Shown: positions 1-11,085, counted from the stretch's first letter. The stretch: DNA of 64,000 nucleotides from Lithobates sylvaticus (GCA_028564925.1 CM053034.1:153305356-153369355); one strand, 5' to 3'. Numbers and translations are program-made. Notes: generated by a model not told the origin, from the letters alone.

Positions 1-129
1 TCGGGTCGAACAGAAGTTCGACTCAAATATCGGGTGTTCGCTCGTTCGCCGAACAGCGAACATTATGGGGTGTACGTGGAAAATTTGAGCACCGCGGAAC
101 GCCCCATAATGCACTGTTAGATTGCAATG

Positions 130-290
130 CATTGCTGTATGATGATTGGCCAAAGCATGCTCCTGAGCTGCATGCTTTGGCCAATCACAGCATGCTCTGC
201 TAAGAGAGCCATGATTGGCCAAAGACAGGGTGCCTTTGGCCAATCATGGTTCAGGGGGACTAAGTCCACGCCCCACACTATATAAGGCTG
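130..290 (+). promoter_or_regulatory. CCAAT-hairpin plus TATA promoter-like block
   Basis: Two hairpins (about 141-187 and 207-250) each pair GATTGGCCAAAG with CTTTGGCCAATC. This gives four CCAAT boxes in inverted pairs. An ACTATATAAGG TATA-like box follows at about 277-287. This spacing resembles a compact RNA polymerase II promoter. I infer it is the promoter of the parent transposon. No downstream ORF remains in this copy, and activity is not shown by sequence alone. Confidence 0.45.
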
Positions 291-382
291 CTTACACGGC
301 GGCCGTGTGTAGTGTTGTTGGCGTGGACAGAGAAATAGCTTGATTTAGATTAAGCAGGCAGGTTATTCAGTTAGTAGCAGTG

Positions 383-388
<6 letters not shown>

Positions 389-451
<63 letters not shown>
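389..451. repeat. (TA)n microsatellite
   Basis: An uninterrupted TA dinucleotide run of about 31 units lies inside the hAT MITE. Confidence 0.97.
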
Positions 452-453
<2 letters not shown>

Positions 454-557
454 TGACTATCCTATTCCTCCTCAATCTTGATGATGCTAACTTCCAACAA
501 TATTTTTGGTTTAGGGCACCGCCACAACCACCCAAGGCCCAATTTTTCTACCCCTGT

Positions 558-1509
558 TTAACCACTTCAGCGCCGGACCAATTGGCAGCCAAAGGACCAG
601 GCCCCTTTTTGCGATTCGGCACTGCGTCGCTTTAACTGACAATTGCGGGGTCGTGCGATGTGGCTCCCAAACAAAATTGGCGCCCTTTTTTTCCCACAAA
701 TAGAGCTTTCTTTTGGTGGTATTTGATCGCCCCGGCGGTATTTATTTTTTGCGCTATAAACAAAAATAGAGCAACAATTTTGAAAACAATGCAATATTTT
801 TTGCTTTTTGCTATAATAAATATCCCCAAAAAAAATATATAAAAAACATTTTTTTTCCTCAGTTTAGGCCGATACGTATTCTTCTACATATTTTTGGTAA
901 AAAAAATCGCAATTAGCGATTATTGATTGGTTTGCGCAAAAGTTATAGCGTTTACAAAATAGGGGATAGTTTTATAGCATTTTTATGAATATTTTTTTTT
1001 TTACTAGTAATGGCGGTGCTCAGCGATTTTTATTGTGACTGCGACATTATGGAGGACACATCGGAAATGTTTTACACATTTTTGGGACCATTGTCATTTA
1101 TACAGCAATCAATGCTATTTAAATGCATTGATTCCTGTATAAATGACAGTTGTAGTGAAAGAGTTAACCACTAGGGGGAGGAGAGGGGTTATGGGCTGTG
1201 ACGTGTGTGTTTTTTTTTTTACATTAGGGGGCGGGGCTGACGTCTGATGTCATTGATCGGCTTTCCCGATGACCGGGAACAGCCGATCAATGACAGGCAG
1301 AGTAGGAAGCGCGCGGAGAGGTTTGTTTACACAGACCTCTCCCCGTTCTTCAGCTCTGTGACCCGATCGCGGGACACCAGCGGCGATCGGGTCCGCGCGC
1401 ACGCGACCCACGGGCAGGCAATTAAAGGGCCACGTACAGGTACGTGATTTTGCCTGCCCGTGCCATTCTGCCGCAGTATATCTGTGTGAGGCGGTCGGGA
1501 AGCGGTTAA
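558..1509 (+). mobile_element. Family A MITE, copy A1, complete with TTAA ends
   Basis: The element begins TTAACCACTTC and ends GAAGCGGTTAA, so both ends show TTAA followed by an inverted CCACTTC/CCGCTTC terminus. Four partial relatives occur at 12243, 30341, 36300 and 40290. They share the block around 640-860 (NTGTCAGTTAA, GTGCGATGTGGCTCCC, then A/T-rich GCGCTATAAACAAAAA). A 42-bp palindrome lies at 1251-1292. There is no ORF of note. TTAA at both ends fits the target preference of piggyBac or Kolobok transposons; that assignment is an inference. The copy is inserted within the 125-bp tandem units of the surrounding hAT MITE. Confidence 0.7.
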
Positions 1510-1760
1510 CAACGGTATGTATTTAACATTTTTGATCCAATATTTCACAGCAGGGCCTGTTTCTGCGCCCAACAATAGTATCTGTGAGGGGGTTACAGTG
1601 TTGTGGCACCACCACCACCACCCAAGGCCCAATTTTTGTTGCCCAGGGGCATGTAATTACAGTTCTTGATATAATATTTCACAGCAGGGCCCGTTCCTGT
1701 GCCCAACAAGAGTAACTGTGAGGGCTTACAGTGTTCTGGTGCCACCAACACCTAAGGCCC
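1510..1760 (+). repeat. Two tandem ~125-bp units inside hAT MITE
   Basis: The words ATATTTCACAGCAGGGCC, TGCCCAACAA and AAGGCCCAATTTT recur at about 125-bp spacing. A third partial unit lies left of the inserted MITE at 500-556, showing that the series was once continuous. Confidence 0.75.
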
Positions 1761-1989
1761 AATTTTCTGCAGAGTATATAGGGCAGGCCAAATAGTATAT
1801 ATACTGCTGTTCAGAGTATATAGTGCCTGGGGGCCTGGGGGACCCCCACATAATTTTTTAAAAATGATTAGCACTTTTGATTTTTCACGTTCATGTCCTA
1901 AACACTTTAACGGTGTTCGTGTACTCAAACTAATTTTTTGCCTGTTCGTATATTCTCCCTTGAACCAGGGTGTGTTTGGCTCATCCCTA

Positions 1990-2805
1990 CTAGCCAGTGA
2001 GGAAGTCTTAATTAGACAGTTGTAAGGCAGTTAGTAAGGCTTAGCCATGAAGTCCGTAAAAGTCAGATCTCTTTAAAAAAAGTAAAACTAAATCATAGAA
2101 GTCAGGCGAAAAAACTGCTCTAACCCAAATAGACACACAGGAAGAAATTAATGAGATAAAAAATATTACTAAATAATAAAGACTAAACCAGGCTGCAGAA
2201 TAGTGAGATAAACACAATATGTAATGCAAAAAGAAAACTGTGCCAAGTAAAAAATAACTACTAATACAATCCGATAAACCGGATGGAAATAGATACCCAA
2301 TTTACATTGACAATAGGTGTGTTTCAGAAAGTATTGACACTATAATCCAATGTTGACGATGGATAACCAATTTTCATTGTCAGTGAAAACACAATATAAA
2401 ATAAATTAAATTAAATACAAAACTTTGGATAATTAATACTGGTCAAAATTATCACAAAAAAATGTCCACAAGGTAAAGGTTGCTAATTCAATAAGTCCTC
2501 ATTCCAGTGAAATAAGATCATATAAGGATAGGGCTTTCATGCCACACCGCTGTGCTTCACATCAAAGAGGGTGCCACACCCAATATATAGGCTCTTTACC
2601 AGATGGTAGATAGAAACCGACACTCAAATTGAGCACTAGGCAGAAATCCTGAAGCTTAGAGGGGACACACACCTCCAGGGAAAGTATCCAGGGATTAGCC
2701 ACTCGGTACCATATACTCCAGGAAAGACCCAGCGTGATGAATATAGTAATGGTCACAGCACTCAGCGGTGCATCCAGATGGTAACCTCTCCTCATGTGTT
2801 CAGAC
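1990..2805. other. Unassigned A/T-rich sequence
   Basis: No gene or recognisable element terminus is seen here. Two loosely similar stretches (about 2290-2315 and 2345-2370, both containing a form of ACCAATTT and CATTG) suggest an old repeat. The family is not identified. Confidence 0.4.
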
Positions 2806-2808
2806 TAA

Positions 2809-3234
2809 AGCCCCATACACACGGTCGGACAATCCGCGGACCAGGTCCGTCGGACCATGTCCGTCATACTTTGTCCGATGTTGGTTTTGCGTACACACGG
2901 TCGGACAAAGTTGTCGGAAAATCCGATCATTCTGAACGTGGTGACGTTTGTTGCCTACGACGGGACTACGTAGAGGCTAGTAGCCAATAGCTTTGGTCTT
3001 GTAATGTGATCTGAGCATGCGTAGCACTTTGTCCGGTCGGACAACCGTACACACGATCGGATTTGGTGTGATCGGACCGGGTTGACGGCAAATCTTTCCA
3101 GCAGGAGATAAGACTTTGTCCGACGGACAAACCGACGAACACTGTCCGATGGTGCATACACACGGTCTGATTTTTCAACAACCTTGTCCGATCGGACCAA
3201 ATTGATGAAAAAGTCCGACCGTGTGTATGGGGCT
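2809..3234 (+). mobile_element. PIF/Harbinger MITE, complete, TAA duplication
   Basis: The termini are AGCCCCATACACACGGTCGG and its inverse, flanked by TAA at 2806-2808 and 3235-3237. A 3-bp TAA/TTA duplication is typical of PIF/Harbinger. The interior (about 2935-3020) matches the inverse of the MITE at 31606-32004 (for example ACGTAGAGGCTAGTAGCCAA). The ends resemble the left end of the coding Harbinger element at 28154. The ORF readings in it are translations of GGTCGGACAA repeats and are not genes. Confidence 0.85.
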
Positions 3235-3255
3235 TAAGAGACCTCTTAGTACTGC

Positions 3256-3334
3256 AAGACAAGTTTGAGACAACATCCGTCGGAAAAAAAACATGGATTT
3301 TGTTGTCGGAATGTCCAATCATGTGTACGAGGCA
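3256..3334. mobile_element. Harbinger MITE end fragment
   Basis: A short piece contains CCGTCGGA and ends in GTGTACGAGGCA followed by TTA, a diverged right terminus of the same family. The left part is missing. Confidence 0.5.
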
Positions 3335-3337
3335 TTA

Positions 3338-5459
3338 GAATGTTAGAAATTATTACTGTATGTTTTTTATTGTGCTTTTTATTTTAATTAACCTCTTTAA
3401 TTTGGAATAAAGGGCAATAATAAGTAATCTAGCTGAGCCAAACTTTTCAACTTATTAAACCTGATAGAAAGTTTAGAGAGGAATTTAAATGTGATTTTAT
3501 ATACTTACTACTTAGTAATGGCATGGTCAAGTGTTTGCCAAAACCACTATACCACAGCATAGGGGGGATCTTTATTTCCTAGGTAATTCAAAAACAAAAC
3601 AAAAGTTCCATTAAATAATAAAAAAATAGATTTTATAGTGCTGGAACTGCCCCAACTAGTTTCCACAATCAATTGGTGAACCAAAGCGGGCCTTGCTGTC
3701 TCTAAGCCATTTTCAGCATTATTCACAATTCCCTCCTTTGGCTGCAATTGTAGAGCAACTCAACTTGACCATATACACCATAATGCTGGTAGGCGAAGCC
3801 AAGCATTATGTTCTTTAGCACTCCAACACATTAATACTTCTGTCTTCTGATTGACCCAAGGAGTTAACATGAGTTGTAACATGTTACAGGGTTCCGTTGT
3901 TATGTTTCCATCTGTATTTGACCGGCAACAGAATGCCCATGGATGCCCACATAATTTATCTGTAAGGACTGCAGGGAGAAGTAGTTGAAGGAATTGCAGT
4001 AGTATCACAAGCTGCCTAGAGATCATTAGGTGTTGGGGGGCCACCTTTAATAGTGCTGCAGTATATTCATTACTATTCCTTGTCCAGTCTCTATATAGTT
4101 CTTGTTTATGTCACTGAGCAGGTCTTGTTTGGGCTGAATGGTTTTGAAAAGTTTTTCATGCTTTTGGTGAACATCCAGCAAACCAAACTTTGCTTGGTTT
4201 GCTCACTACAAATTGTAGCCTGTAGTTTAGGCCATATACAGTACTTTTCTTTAATTGATCAGGGTTGATGGATTTTGTATGTGTAGTGGATGCCCTGCGG
4301 GCCTGCATCTTTCTCTGGCCGCCGCCAGGATTCACACACACAACCTCTCAGGGAGAGACACAGCATGTTAGCTTCTGCGGGGGGAATTCCCCCCTCCCTC
4401 TCTTCTTGTCACTGTGCAGTGAGGAGACACACACAGACAGAGCATCTCACTCTGCTCCCTCCCCTGCTTCCTCATTGGCAGGGGAAGGGAACCAATGACA
4501 CTCAAGGAGTACTGCAGCAATGCATCCTTGGACATGTAGTCCCCATTACAAAACGGCCCATAGCTTTCTATGGGGACAGAACTACACAGACCAGCTGTTC
4601 TCAGGATAAGAGAAAGGAAAGGACTACAGAGGAAAAGACCAGACCTGGGGAGCGGTGTTGCCTCCCGGGTTGGCTTACTGTTCCGGCCAGGCATCCATGG
4701 CTGGGCGGGGGACATCCTGTCTGAAAGTAGGATCCCTGGTGCATATCCAGACACACCTGCTTTGACAGCGTGAGGCGTCCAGTTGTGAGGTAGCCAGTCG
4801 GGTTACCTGAAGAGTCTGCCTGTTCCAGGACATTTCGTTTGGGCCTTGACCACAGGATTGGTGAGTGGGCACTTGCACATTTGCAGGAAACAAAGACACT
4901 GCATGTGGACAGCGTTGTTATGACTTTTCCCACACTTGCCAAAACCTGGGTCACATGGATGCCCTGTTAAACAATCTCAGTGTCTGTCCTGTTATCCAGA
5001 CACTGCCAACGGACACACACACATACCAAGGGCTCAGTATATCTGATGCATGAGCGAGGTAGTCTGTCTTGGGACTTAGGCCATAGACCACTGAACCAAG
5101 TGCAGTGTTTATAGTTTGTGGGCCTGTGGTGTCAGGGGACAGAAGGGAGAGGTCTGACATAAGTGAGGGTCATTCCTCTGCTCTGCTCCTGCCTGGATTC
5201 ATAGAGCCAAACCTAAGTGAATAGATGACCAATCCAGTATAAAGTTTGCCATTTATGATCTGTTGTTATTAAAGTGTTTGTCTTTGCTCTTGGGGTTATT
5301 TGCCATTGAGGAACCCCCTGAAAGCAACCTGACCGTAATATTGAGTCATATTGCTCTTGATCCTCAGTTATTACTCTTCAGTTAATTTACTAGAAATATA
5401 CTTCTACTGTCTGTTATTATTTCACAAAAACTTCACAGTAAAGACAATTTCTGTGTTTT
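3338..5459. other. Unassigned intergenic sequence
   Basis: No gene is supported. The stretch from about 4290 to 5300 looks like moderately GC-rich repeat-derived DNA with many CACACA words. I could not find paired ends or a coding domain. Reading frames in this stretch (up to 144 codons) show no recognisable domain. Confidence 0.45.
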
Positions 5460-5467
5460 ATCATAAC

Positions 5468-6762
5468 TAGAGTTGAGCCGAACTTCGGAAAAAAGTTTGG
5501 GTTCGGGACCGAACTTGACCCGAACTTGACCCCGAACACCGAACCCCATTGAAGTCAATGGGGACCCGAACGGCTATAATAAATTGTCGGCTCCCGTCCC
5601 CCTTAATACAGAGAACAATCATTGAAGTCATTTATTTTTAAAAAGTTAGTCATAAAAAGTGTCTATCATAGGACTCACAAGGATGAAGAAAGGAAGTAGG
5701 AAGAAGACCAGAAGAAAGAAGATGAAAGAAGACTTTAATAAAGGAATTGTCAAAAACCGTCTCATTTTTGTCACTTTTTTGGTGAAATGGTAGGGGTACT
5801 TTTGTACCCTCTTACCATTTCACACAGGGGGGAGGCCGGGATCTGGGGGTTCCCTTGTTAAAGGGGGCTTCCAGATTCCGATAAGCCCCCCGCCCGCAGA
5901 CCCCCACAACCAACGGCCAGGGTTGTGGGGACGAGGCCCTTGTCCCCATCAACATGGGGACATGGTGCTTTGAGGGGTCACAGACCCCCAAAGCATCCTC
6001 CCAATGTTGAGGGCATGTGGCCTGGTACGGTTCAGGAGGGGAGGGCGCTCTCGCCCCCCCTCTTTTTTTACGGCCTGCCAGGTTGCGTGCTCGGATAAGG
6101 GTCTGGTATGAATATTTACGGGGAACCCCGCGTCATTTTTTTTTTAATTTGATGCAGGGTTTCCCCTTAATATCCATAGCAGACCTGAAGGGCCTGGTAA
6201 TTAAATTTGGGGGAACCCCCACGCTTTTTTTTTTTTTATCAATGACTTTTTTTTATCAATGACTTTCAATGAATGACTGTTCTCTGTATTACGGGAGCCG
6301 ACAATTCATAGCCGCGAGTGATTTTAAATAGCTTTTTTTCCTGCAAAATCTACACTTTGTGCAGGGACAGTTTTAAGCATGGGAAACATGCGCCCCTTCA
6401 CAGGCATACTATAGACACACCCCAGGTACAAAATTTAAAGGAATATTACACTTTTATTGTTTCACTTCAAGCATTATTAAAATCACTTTTTTTTGCATTG
6501 ATACATGTCCCCTGGGGCAGGACCCAGGTCCCCAAACACTTTTTATGACAATAACTTTTTAAAAATCAATGACTTTCAATGACTGTTCTCTGTATTACGG
6601 GGAGCCGACAATTCATATAGCCGTGAGTGCTTTTAAAAGACATTTTAAAAAGCACCATTACATCGCCGAACACCGGCCCGAACCCGAACATACAGTCAAT
6701 TGTTCGGGTTCGGGTCCGGGCCCCGAACACCAAAAAGTCTGGTACAACCCTAATCAACCCTA
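5468..6762 (+). mobile_element. Non-autonomous hAT MITE, complete, 8-bp duplication
   Basis: It starts TAGAGTTGAGCCGAAC and ends in the inverse of TAGGGTTGATTAGGG. It is flanked by perfect 8-bp direct repeats ATCATAAC at 5460-5467 and 6763-6770, the length expected of hAT insertions. The first and last roughly 100 bases are GAAC/CCGAAC rich and can pair. The interior (about 5760-6240) is the family D sequence also seen at 11340, 37140, 38880/41901 and, inverted, 34600. It has no coding capacity. The exact duplication suggests this is one of the younger insertions here. Confidence 0.88.
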
Positions 6763-6887
6763 ATCATAACGTGTGTCTTTCATTGATGTTGTTGCACTAA
6801 CATTCCTGCTAGGTGTGCCAGAGGGCCTGGGACTGTTCTTGGGGTTGAGAGGCAGAGTACAGAACCAATTATACTCAAGAGCACTCA

Positions 6888-7978
6888 TCCATTAGGGGCA
6901 CTCGGGTGCCGCCCCCTCTCTCCAGCCACCCCCTCTGTGTAATATGGATAGATTCATGCATTGCACAAATCTATCCACGGCCACTATAGACACCCCCTAT
7001 TCAGGCGTCTGGCCCCTTTCCGGGTGTCTGAATTATAGCGCCGGGGGGGGGGGGGGTGTTTTTTAAGTACCTGATTAGAGCCACAGGCTCTAATAGGCGT
7101 CAAAAAAGGTGACCCGCGAGCGCAATCCCCACGTGCACCCAGGTGTGTTAGCAAAGTAAACTAATATTTGCTTTGCTAACACAGAACCGCCTCTCAGCCA
7201 ATCAGGAGGCCCAGAAGTAATACCGGAGGAGTCTGAGGACACACAGGAGCCATAGCCGTGCTACTGTCCCACAGCTCGCCGCCTGTCCAGCTGCTGGGTA
7301 GGCAGCGGGTGGGCACAAAGGTTGCATATTATGGACACAGTTGGCTGCATATGATGAGCACAGAGGCTGCATATTATGGGCACAGTTGGCTGCATATGAT
7401 GGGCACAGAGTCTGCATATGATGGGCACAGGTGGCTGCATATAATGGGCACGGAGTCTGCATATGATGGACACAGTGGCTGCATATGATAGACACAGGTG
7501 GCTGCATATTACGGGCACAGGTGGCTGCATATGATGGGCACAGTTGGCTGCATATGATGGGCACAGTTGGCTGCATATGATGAGCACAGAGGCTAATTAT
7601 TATGGGCACAGTTGGCTGCACATGATGGTCACAGAGTCTGCATATGAGGGGCACCGGTGGCTGCATATGATGGACACAGAGTCTGCATATGATGGGCACA
7701 GTGGCTGCATATGATGGTCACAGTGGCTGTATATGATGGGCACAGTTGGCTGTATATGATGAGCACAGAGGCTAATTATTATGGGCACAGTTGGCTGCAC
7801 ATGATGGGCACAGAGTCTGCATATGAGGGGCACAGGTGGCTGCATATGATGGGCACAGAGTCTGCATATGATGGGCACAGTGGCTGCATATGATGGGAAC
7901 AGGTGGCTGCATATGATGGGCACAAGTGGCTGAATATGATGGGCACAGGTGGCTGCATATGACGGGCACAGTTGGCTG
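6888..7978 (+). mobile_element. Family B repeat, copy B1, with internal minisatellite
   Basis: The first 300 bases match copy B3 at 39476-39932 (shared CTGATTAGAGCCA, GGCTCTAATAGG, then GCTAACAC and CAGCCAATCAG blocks). Bases 7195-7320 match, inverted, 10815-10985 (copy B2). The 5' tip is missing relative to B3. A run of Gs lies at about 7042-7054. There is no gene; the long Cys/His/Gln-rich reading frames are artefacts of the tandem array. Confidence 0.65.
7318..7978 (+). repeat. Minisatellite, ~22-bp unit
   Basis: About 29 imperfect units of the form GGCACAGTTGGCTGCATATGAT, with alternation of TTGG, GTGG and GAGT variants giving a higher-order pattern near 44-46 bp. A 4-unit remnant in the opposite orientation at 10723-10810 marks copy B2. 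Confidence 0.9.
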
Positions 7979-8093
7979 CATATAATAGGGTCTGGTATTG
8001 TCCGAGGGGGGAACCCCATGCCAATATATTTTCATTTTGGCGGGGTTCCTCTTCATCCTCAGCACACAAGTCGCACCGCAAGTCGGATCATGA
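7979..8093 (+). mobile_element. Family D-like tail, left half of an interrupted repeat
   Basis: Matches 11745-11860 (GGGTCTGGTAT, CATCCTCAGCACACAAG, TCGCACCGCAAGTC). It continues at 10017 after the hAT insertion at 8094-10016, sharing the words TTCTATTCAAATCAATGGGC with the 11860 copy. Confidence 0.7.
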
Positions 8094-8225
8094 CAGGGGC
8101 GTACCTAGAGCATTTGGCACCCGGGGCGGATCCTATATATGGAACCCCCACCCCACCTTAAAATGTAAAAACACCCCACTGTGCCCCCTGCATCCTTCAA
8201 TATCTTTTTGTCACTACTGTGTACC

Positions 8226-8690
8226 CCCTCTCCACAACTGCCCCTCTGGACCCCTTTACATTACACAGCACCCTGCACCTCTGGACCCCTTTACATTATG
8301 CAGCACCCTGCACCGCTGGACCCCTTTACATTATGTAGCACCTTGCACCTCTGGACCCATTATTTACATTATACAGCACCCTGCACCTCTGGACCCCATT
8401 ACATTACACAGGACCTTGCACCTAAGGACCTCTTTACATTACACAGCACCCTGCACCCCTTTACATTACACAACCCTTGTACCCCTGGACCCCTTTACAT
8501 AACACATCACCCTGAACCTCTGGACCCCTTTACATTACACAGCCCTTGTACCTCTGGACCCCTTTACATTACACAGCACCCTGAACCTCTGGACCCCTTT
8601 ACATTACACAGCCCTTGTACCTCGTTACATTACACAGTCCTTGTACCTCTGCACCCCTTTACATTACACAGCCCCCCACAGCTCTGGACC
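8226..8690 (+). repeat. Minisatellite, ~35-bp unit
   Basis: Units contain CTCTGGACCCCTTTACATTA followed by CACAGCACCCTGCAC. About 13 imperfect copies, some shortened. Confidence 0.88.
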
Positions 8691-9466
8691 CCCTACAGTG
8701 CAGACCCCCTCCCTACAGTACAGACCCCCCTACAGTGCAGACCCCCATCTACGTTACAGACCCCGCTACAGTACAGAAACCTCCTCTACAGTAGAATCCT
8801 CCCCTATAGTGCAGACCCCCCTACAGTACAGACCTCTCCACCCTACAGCGCAGACCCCCCTACAATTCAGACCCCCTCCCCCCTACAGTGCAGACTACCC
8901 TACAGTACAGACCCCCCCTACAGTGCAAACCCCCCCTACAGTACAGAATCCTCCCCTAAATACAGACACCCCTACAGTGCAGAATCCTCCCCTACAGTAC
9001 AGACCCCCTACAGTAAAGACCCCCTACAGTACAGACACCTCCCCCCTACAATGCAGACCCCCCTACAGTACAGACCCCCCTACAGTACAGACCCCCCCTA
9101 CAGTACAGAATCCTCCCCTACAGTACAGACCCCCCCCCCTACAGTGCAGACCCCCCCCCCTACAGTACAGAACCCCCTACAGTGCACAGACCCCCTACAG
9201 TGCACAGACCCCCCCTACAGTGCAGAACCCCCCTACAGTGCACAGACCCCCCTACAGTGCACAGACACCCCCTACAGTGCAGACCCCCCCTACAGTATAA
9301 GACCCCCCTACAGTGCACAGACCCCCCCCACAGTAAAGACCCCCTTACAGTGCACAGACCCCCCCACAGTAAAGACCCCCTACAGTGCACAGACCTCCCC
9401 CCCACAGTAAAGACCCCCCCCCACAGTAAAGACCCCCCTACAGTGCACAGACCCCCCTACAGACCC
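8691..9466 (+). repeat. Minisatellite, ~17-18-bp unit
   Basis: About 44 copies of CCTACAGTGCAGACCCC and variants (CAGTACAGACCCCC, CAGTGCACAGACC, CAGTAAAGACCCC). Variants are grouped along the array, which suggests stepwise local expansion. Confidence 0.93.
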
Positions 9467-9540
9467 ATAATGTACCTCACACACATGGAGAGCCCGAGGC
9501 AGTGGCATTGGGGGGGGGAGGTGCGAGACACCTGTCTGCA

Positions 9541-9791
9541 GTGACCCGGGACCCAGCGCAACGATCACCTTCTCTCAGTGGTCACAGCTCTGATCAGTCT
9601 CGGCAGCGCCGCGGCTGTCGCAGCCGAGCAGAGTGAAGCCGCCTCCCCTTCCTCCTTTATGTCTACACAGTGCTGTGCATGCAGGAGGAGGGGGAGGCGG
9701 CTTCACTCTGCTCGGCTATGACAGCCGCTGCCGAGACTGATCAGAACCGTGACCAGAGAGAGAAGAGGATAGTGCCAGGTCCCGGGTCACT
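9541..9791. repeat. Long hairpin, ~110-bp arms
   Basis: The left arm at 9541-9657 (GTGACCCGGGAC ... TTCCTCC) pairs with the right arm at 9683-9791 (AGGAGGAG ... GTCCCGGGTCAC) across a ~25-base loop. Inner arms share GATCAGTCTCGGCAGC with few mismatches. Confidence 0.88.
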
Positions 9792-10016
9792 GTCACTGTG
9801 CCGACAGGTGCCACTCGGCGTGCGGCTCGCACCCCCCCGGCAATGACACTGCCTCAGGCACTCAGTGTGGTCTGTCACCGAGCGGTGCCGCTGCCTACCC
9901 CGCGGCGTTGTCTCCTCTTCAGTCGCAGATGGGGGAGGGCACTGGCCTGACACCCCCCAGTGTGTGGCACCCAGGGCGGCCCGCCCTCCCGCCCCCCCCC
10001 CTTTAGTACGCCACTG

Positions 10017-10255
10017 GATCATGATGATCCGACTTCTGGTGCAACTTCTATTCAAATCAATGGGCTCCCATAGGGTTTTGAATAGAGGCGGAGAAACGCT
10101 GCTAAAAGCTAGCGCCGCTGAACGTGCATTAATGGCAATTAATGGCAATGCAAAACGCTGATAAAATCACGTTTTTCAACAGGCGTTTTCTGCCAGCAAT
10201 CTGGCTTCCAGAAACAGCTTTTTTGAGCTCCAGTGTGCATGGAGCCTAAATATTA
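10017..10255 (+). mobile_element. Family D-like tail, right half
   Basis: Resumes the repeat cut by the hAT element at 8094-10016. Contains AATCAATGGGCTCC, GAGGCGGAGAAAC and GTGTGCATGGAGCC, parallel to 11860-12075. Confidence 0.65.
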
Positions 10256-10480
10256 GTATCCAGTTATATTACAGTATGATTATCTAGAAAATAAACCAGG
10301 CCTTTCTTAAAACAATCTATTGAGTTGGCCAGAACCACCTCTTGAGGGAGTCTATTCCACATTTTTACAGTTCTTACAGTGAAGAAGCCTTTCTATATTT
10401 GGAGACGAAATCTCCTTTTCTCCAGATGTAAAGAGCCCCCCCCCTCTCTGATGAACTTAAAAAGTGAATAACTCAATAAT
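10256..10480 (-). mobile_element. CR1-like LINE fragment (3' ORF2 end)
   Basis: Read on the minus strand, the sequence encodes a stretch like FFTVRTVKMWNRLPQE, the conserved end of CR1-group ORF2 proteins. No ORF start or RT domain is present. The fragment is isolated. Confidence 0.55.
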
Positions 10481-10489
10481 GTAATGCAG

Positions 10490-10552
10490 TGCCTTATCGC
10501 AAAAAATGGCCTGGTCAGGAAGGGGGCTTAATCTTCCGGTCAAGTGGTTAAA
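10490..10552 (+). mobile_element. Family A end fragment
   Basis: Contains TGGCCTGGTCAGGAAG and ends CAAGTGGTTAA, a diverged family A terminus with its TTAA. Confidence 0.4.
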
Positions 10553-10714
10553 ATAGAAAAGTGTCCAAAACAGTTTACAGGACAGTTATTGACCAGTTTC
10601 TTGTATGAAGCAGGGATGAGCAAAATTGAGTTTTCAGTTCCCCAAATCCTGGGCTAAAATCTGTAGATGTTGGAGAAATTTTACAATTTTGCTGAAATGC
10701 TTTAGAATCAATAG

Positions 10715-10990
10715 GAAATGCCCATCATATGCAGCCACTTGTGCCCATAATATGCAGCCTCTGTGCTCATCATATGCAGCCAACTGTGCCCATCATATGC
10801 AGCCTTTGTGCCCCCCCGCCCGCTGTCTACCCGGCACTTACCCTATCGTGGTGGTGGGCCAGGCAGCGGGACAGGCGGCGAGCTGTGGGACAGTAGCACG
10901 GCGATGGCTCCTATGTGTTCTCCGACTCCTCCGGTATTACATCCGGGGCCTCCTGATTGGCTGAGAGGCCAAAAACTCAGGAAATGTTAC
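10715..10990 (-). mobile_element. Family B repeat, copy B2, inverted
   Basis: Inverted relative to 7195-7400: a few minisatellite units (CATCATATGCAGCC), then the block ending CTCCGACTCCTCCGGTATTA and CCTCCTGATTGGCTGAGAGG. No gene. Confidence 0.75.
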
Positions 10991-11085
10991 CAGGGGATGT
11001 CATCTGATGACCCCACCCCTTATGACGTCACAATCCCGCCATGCCCCAGGTGGTGACTTCATAAGGGGGCGGGGTCACCGGATGA

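Larger units (their letters stand above)
1..1989 (+). mobile_element. Non-autonomous hAT-like element (GTTGAGC family), 5' end outside window
   Basis: The right end is the inverted form of TAGGGATGAGCC, matching the TAGGGTTGAGCG start of the coding hAT element at 44268 and TAGAGTTGAGCC at 5468. The opening bases are rich in GAAC/TTCG words like the first 100 bases of those elements. The window cuts off the true left end, so no target duplication can be read. Inside lie paired CCAAT hairpins, a TATA box, a (TA)n tract and copies of a roughly 125-bp unit (around 500-550, 1510-1635 and 1636-1760). A family A MITE interrupts that unit series at 558-1509, so this element is the older one. There is no coding sequence. 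The hAT assignment rests on the shared terminus. Confidence 0.6.
8094..10016 (+). mobile_element. Non-autonomous hAT element with tandem arrays, complete
   Basis: The left end is CAGGGGCGTACCTAGA and the right end is the inverse of CAGTGGCGTACTAAAG. Perfect 8-bp direct repeats GATCATGA lie at 8086-8093 and 10017-10024. These are hAT hallmarks. Most of the interior is two unrelated minisatellites (8226-8690 and 8691-9466) followed by a hairpin with ~110-bp arms (9541-9791). Near both ends a GGCACCC..GGGCGG block is mirrored. No transposase remains. The Pro/Tyr/Thr/Gln-rich frame of 409 codons across the arrays is a repeat artefact, not a protein gene. Confidence 0.88.

Noticed and set aside
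2955-3322. Minus-strand frames rich in SDRT words
   Set aside because: They read through a Harbinger MITE with repeated GGTCGGACAA motifs.
3760-4044. 94-codon minus-strand frame considered as an envelope-like remnant
   Set aside because: No recognisable domain or neighbour; too little to name.
7318-7978. Possible CRISPR array
   Set aside because: Units are directly adjacent with no unique spacers, and the setting is a vertebrate genome.
7202-8081. Long Cys/His/Met/Gln-rich minus-strand frames
   Set aside because: They are translations of the ~22-bp minisatellite in several frames at once, so they have no gene value.
8181-9410. 409-codon Pro/Tyr/Thr/Gln-rich frame
   Set aside because: It covers two minisatellites inside a non-coding hAT element; all three frames stay open because the units lack stop codons.
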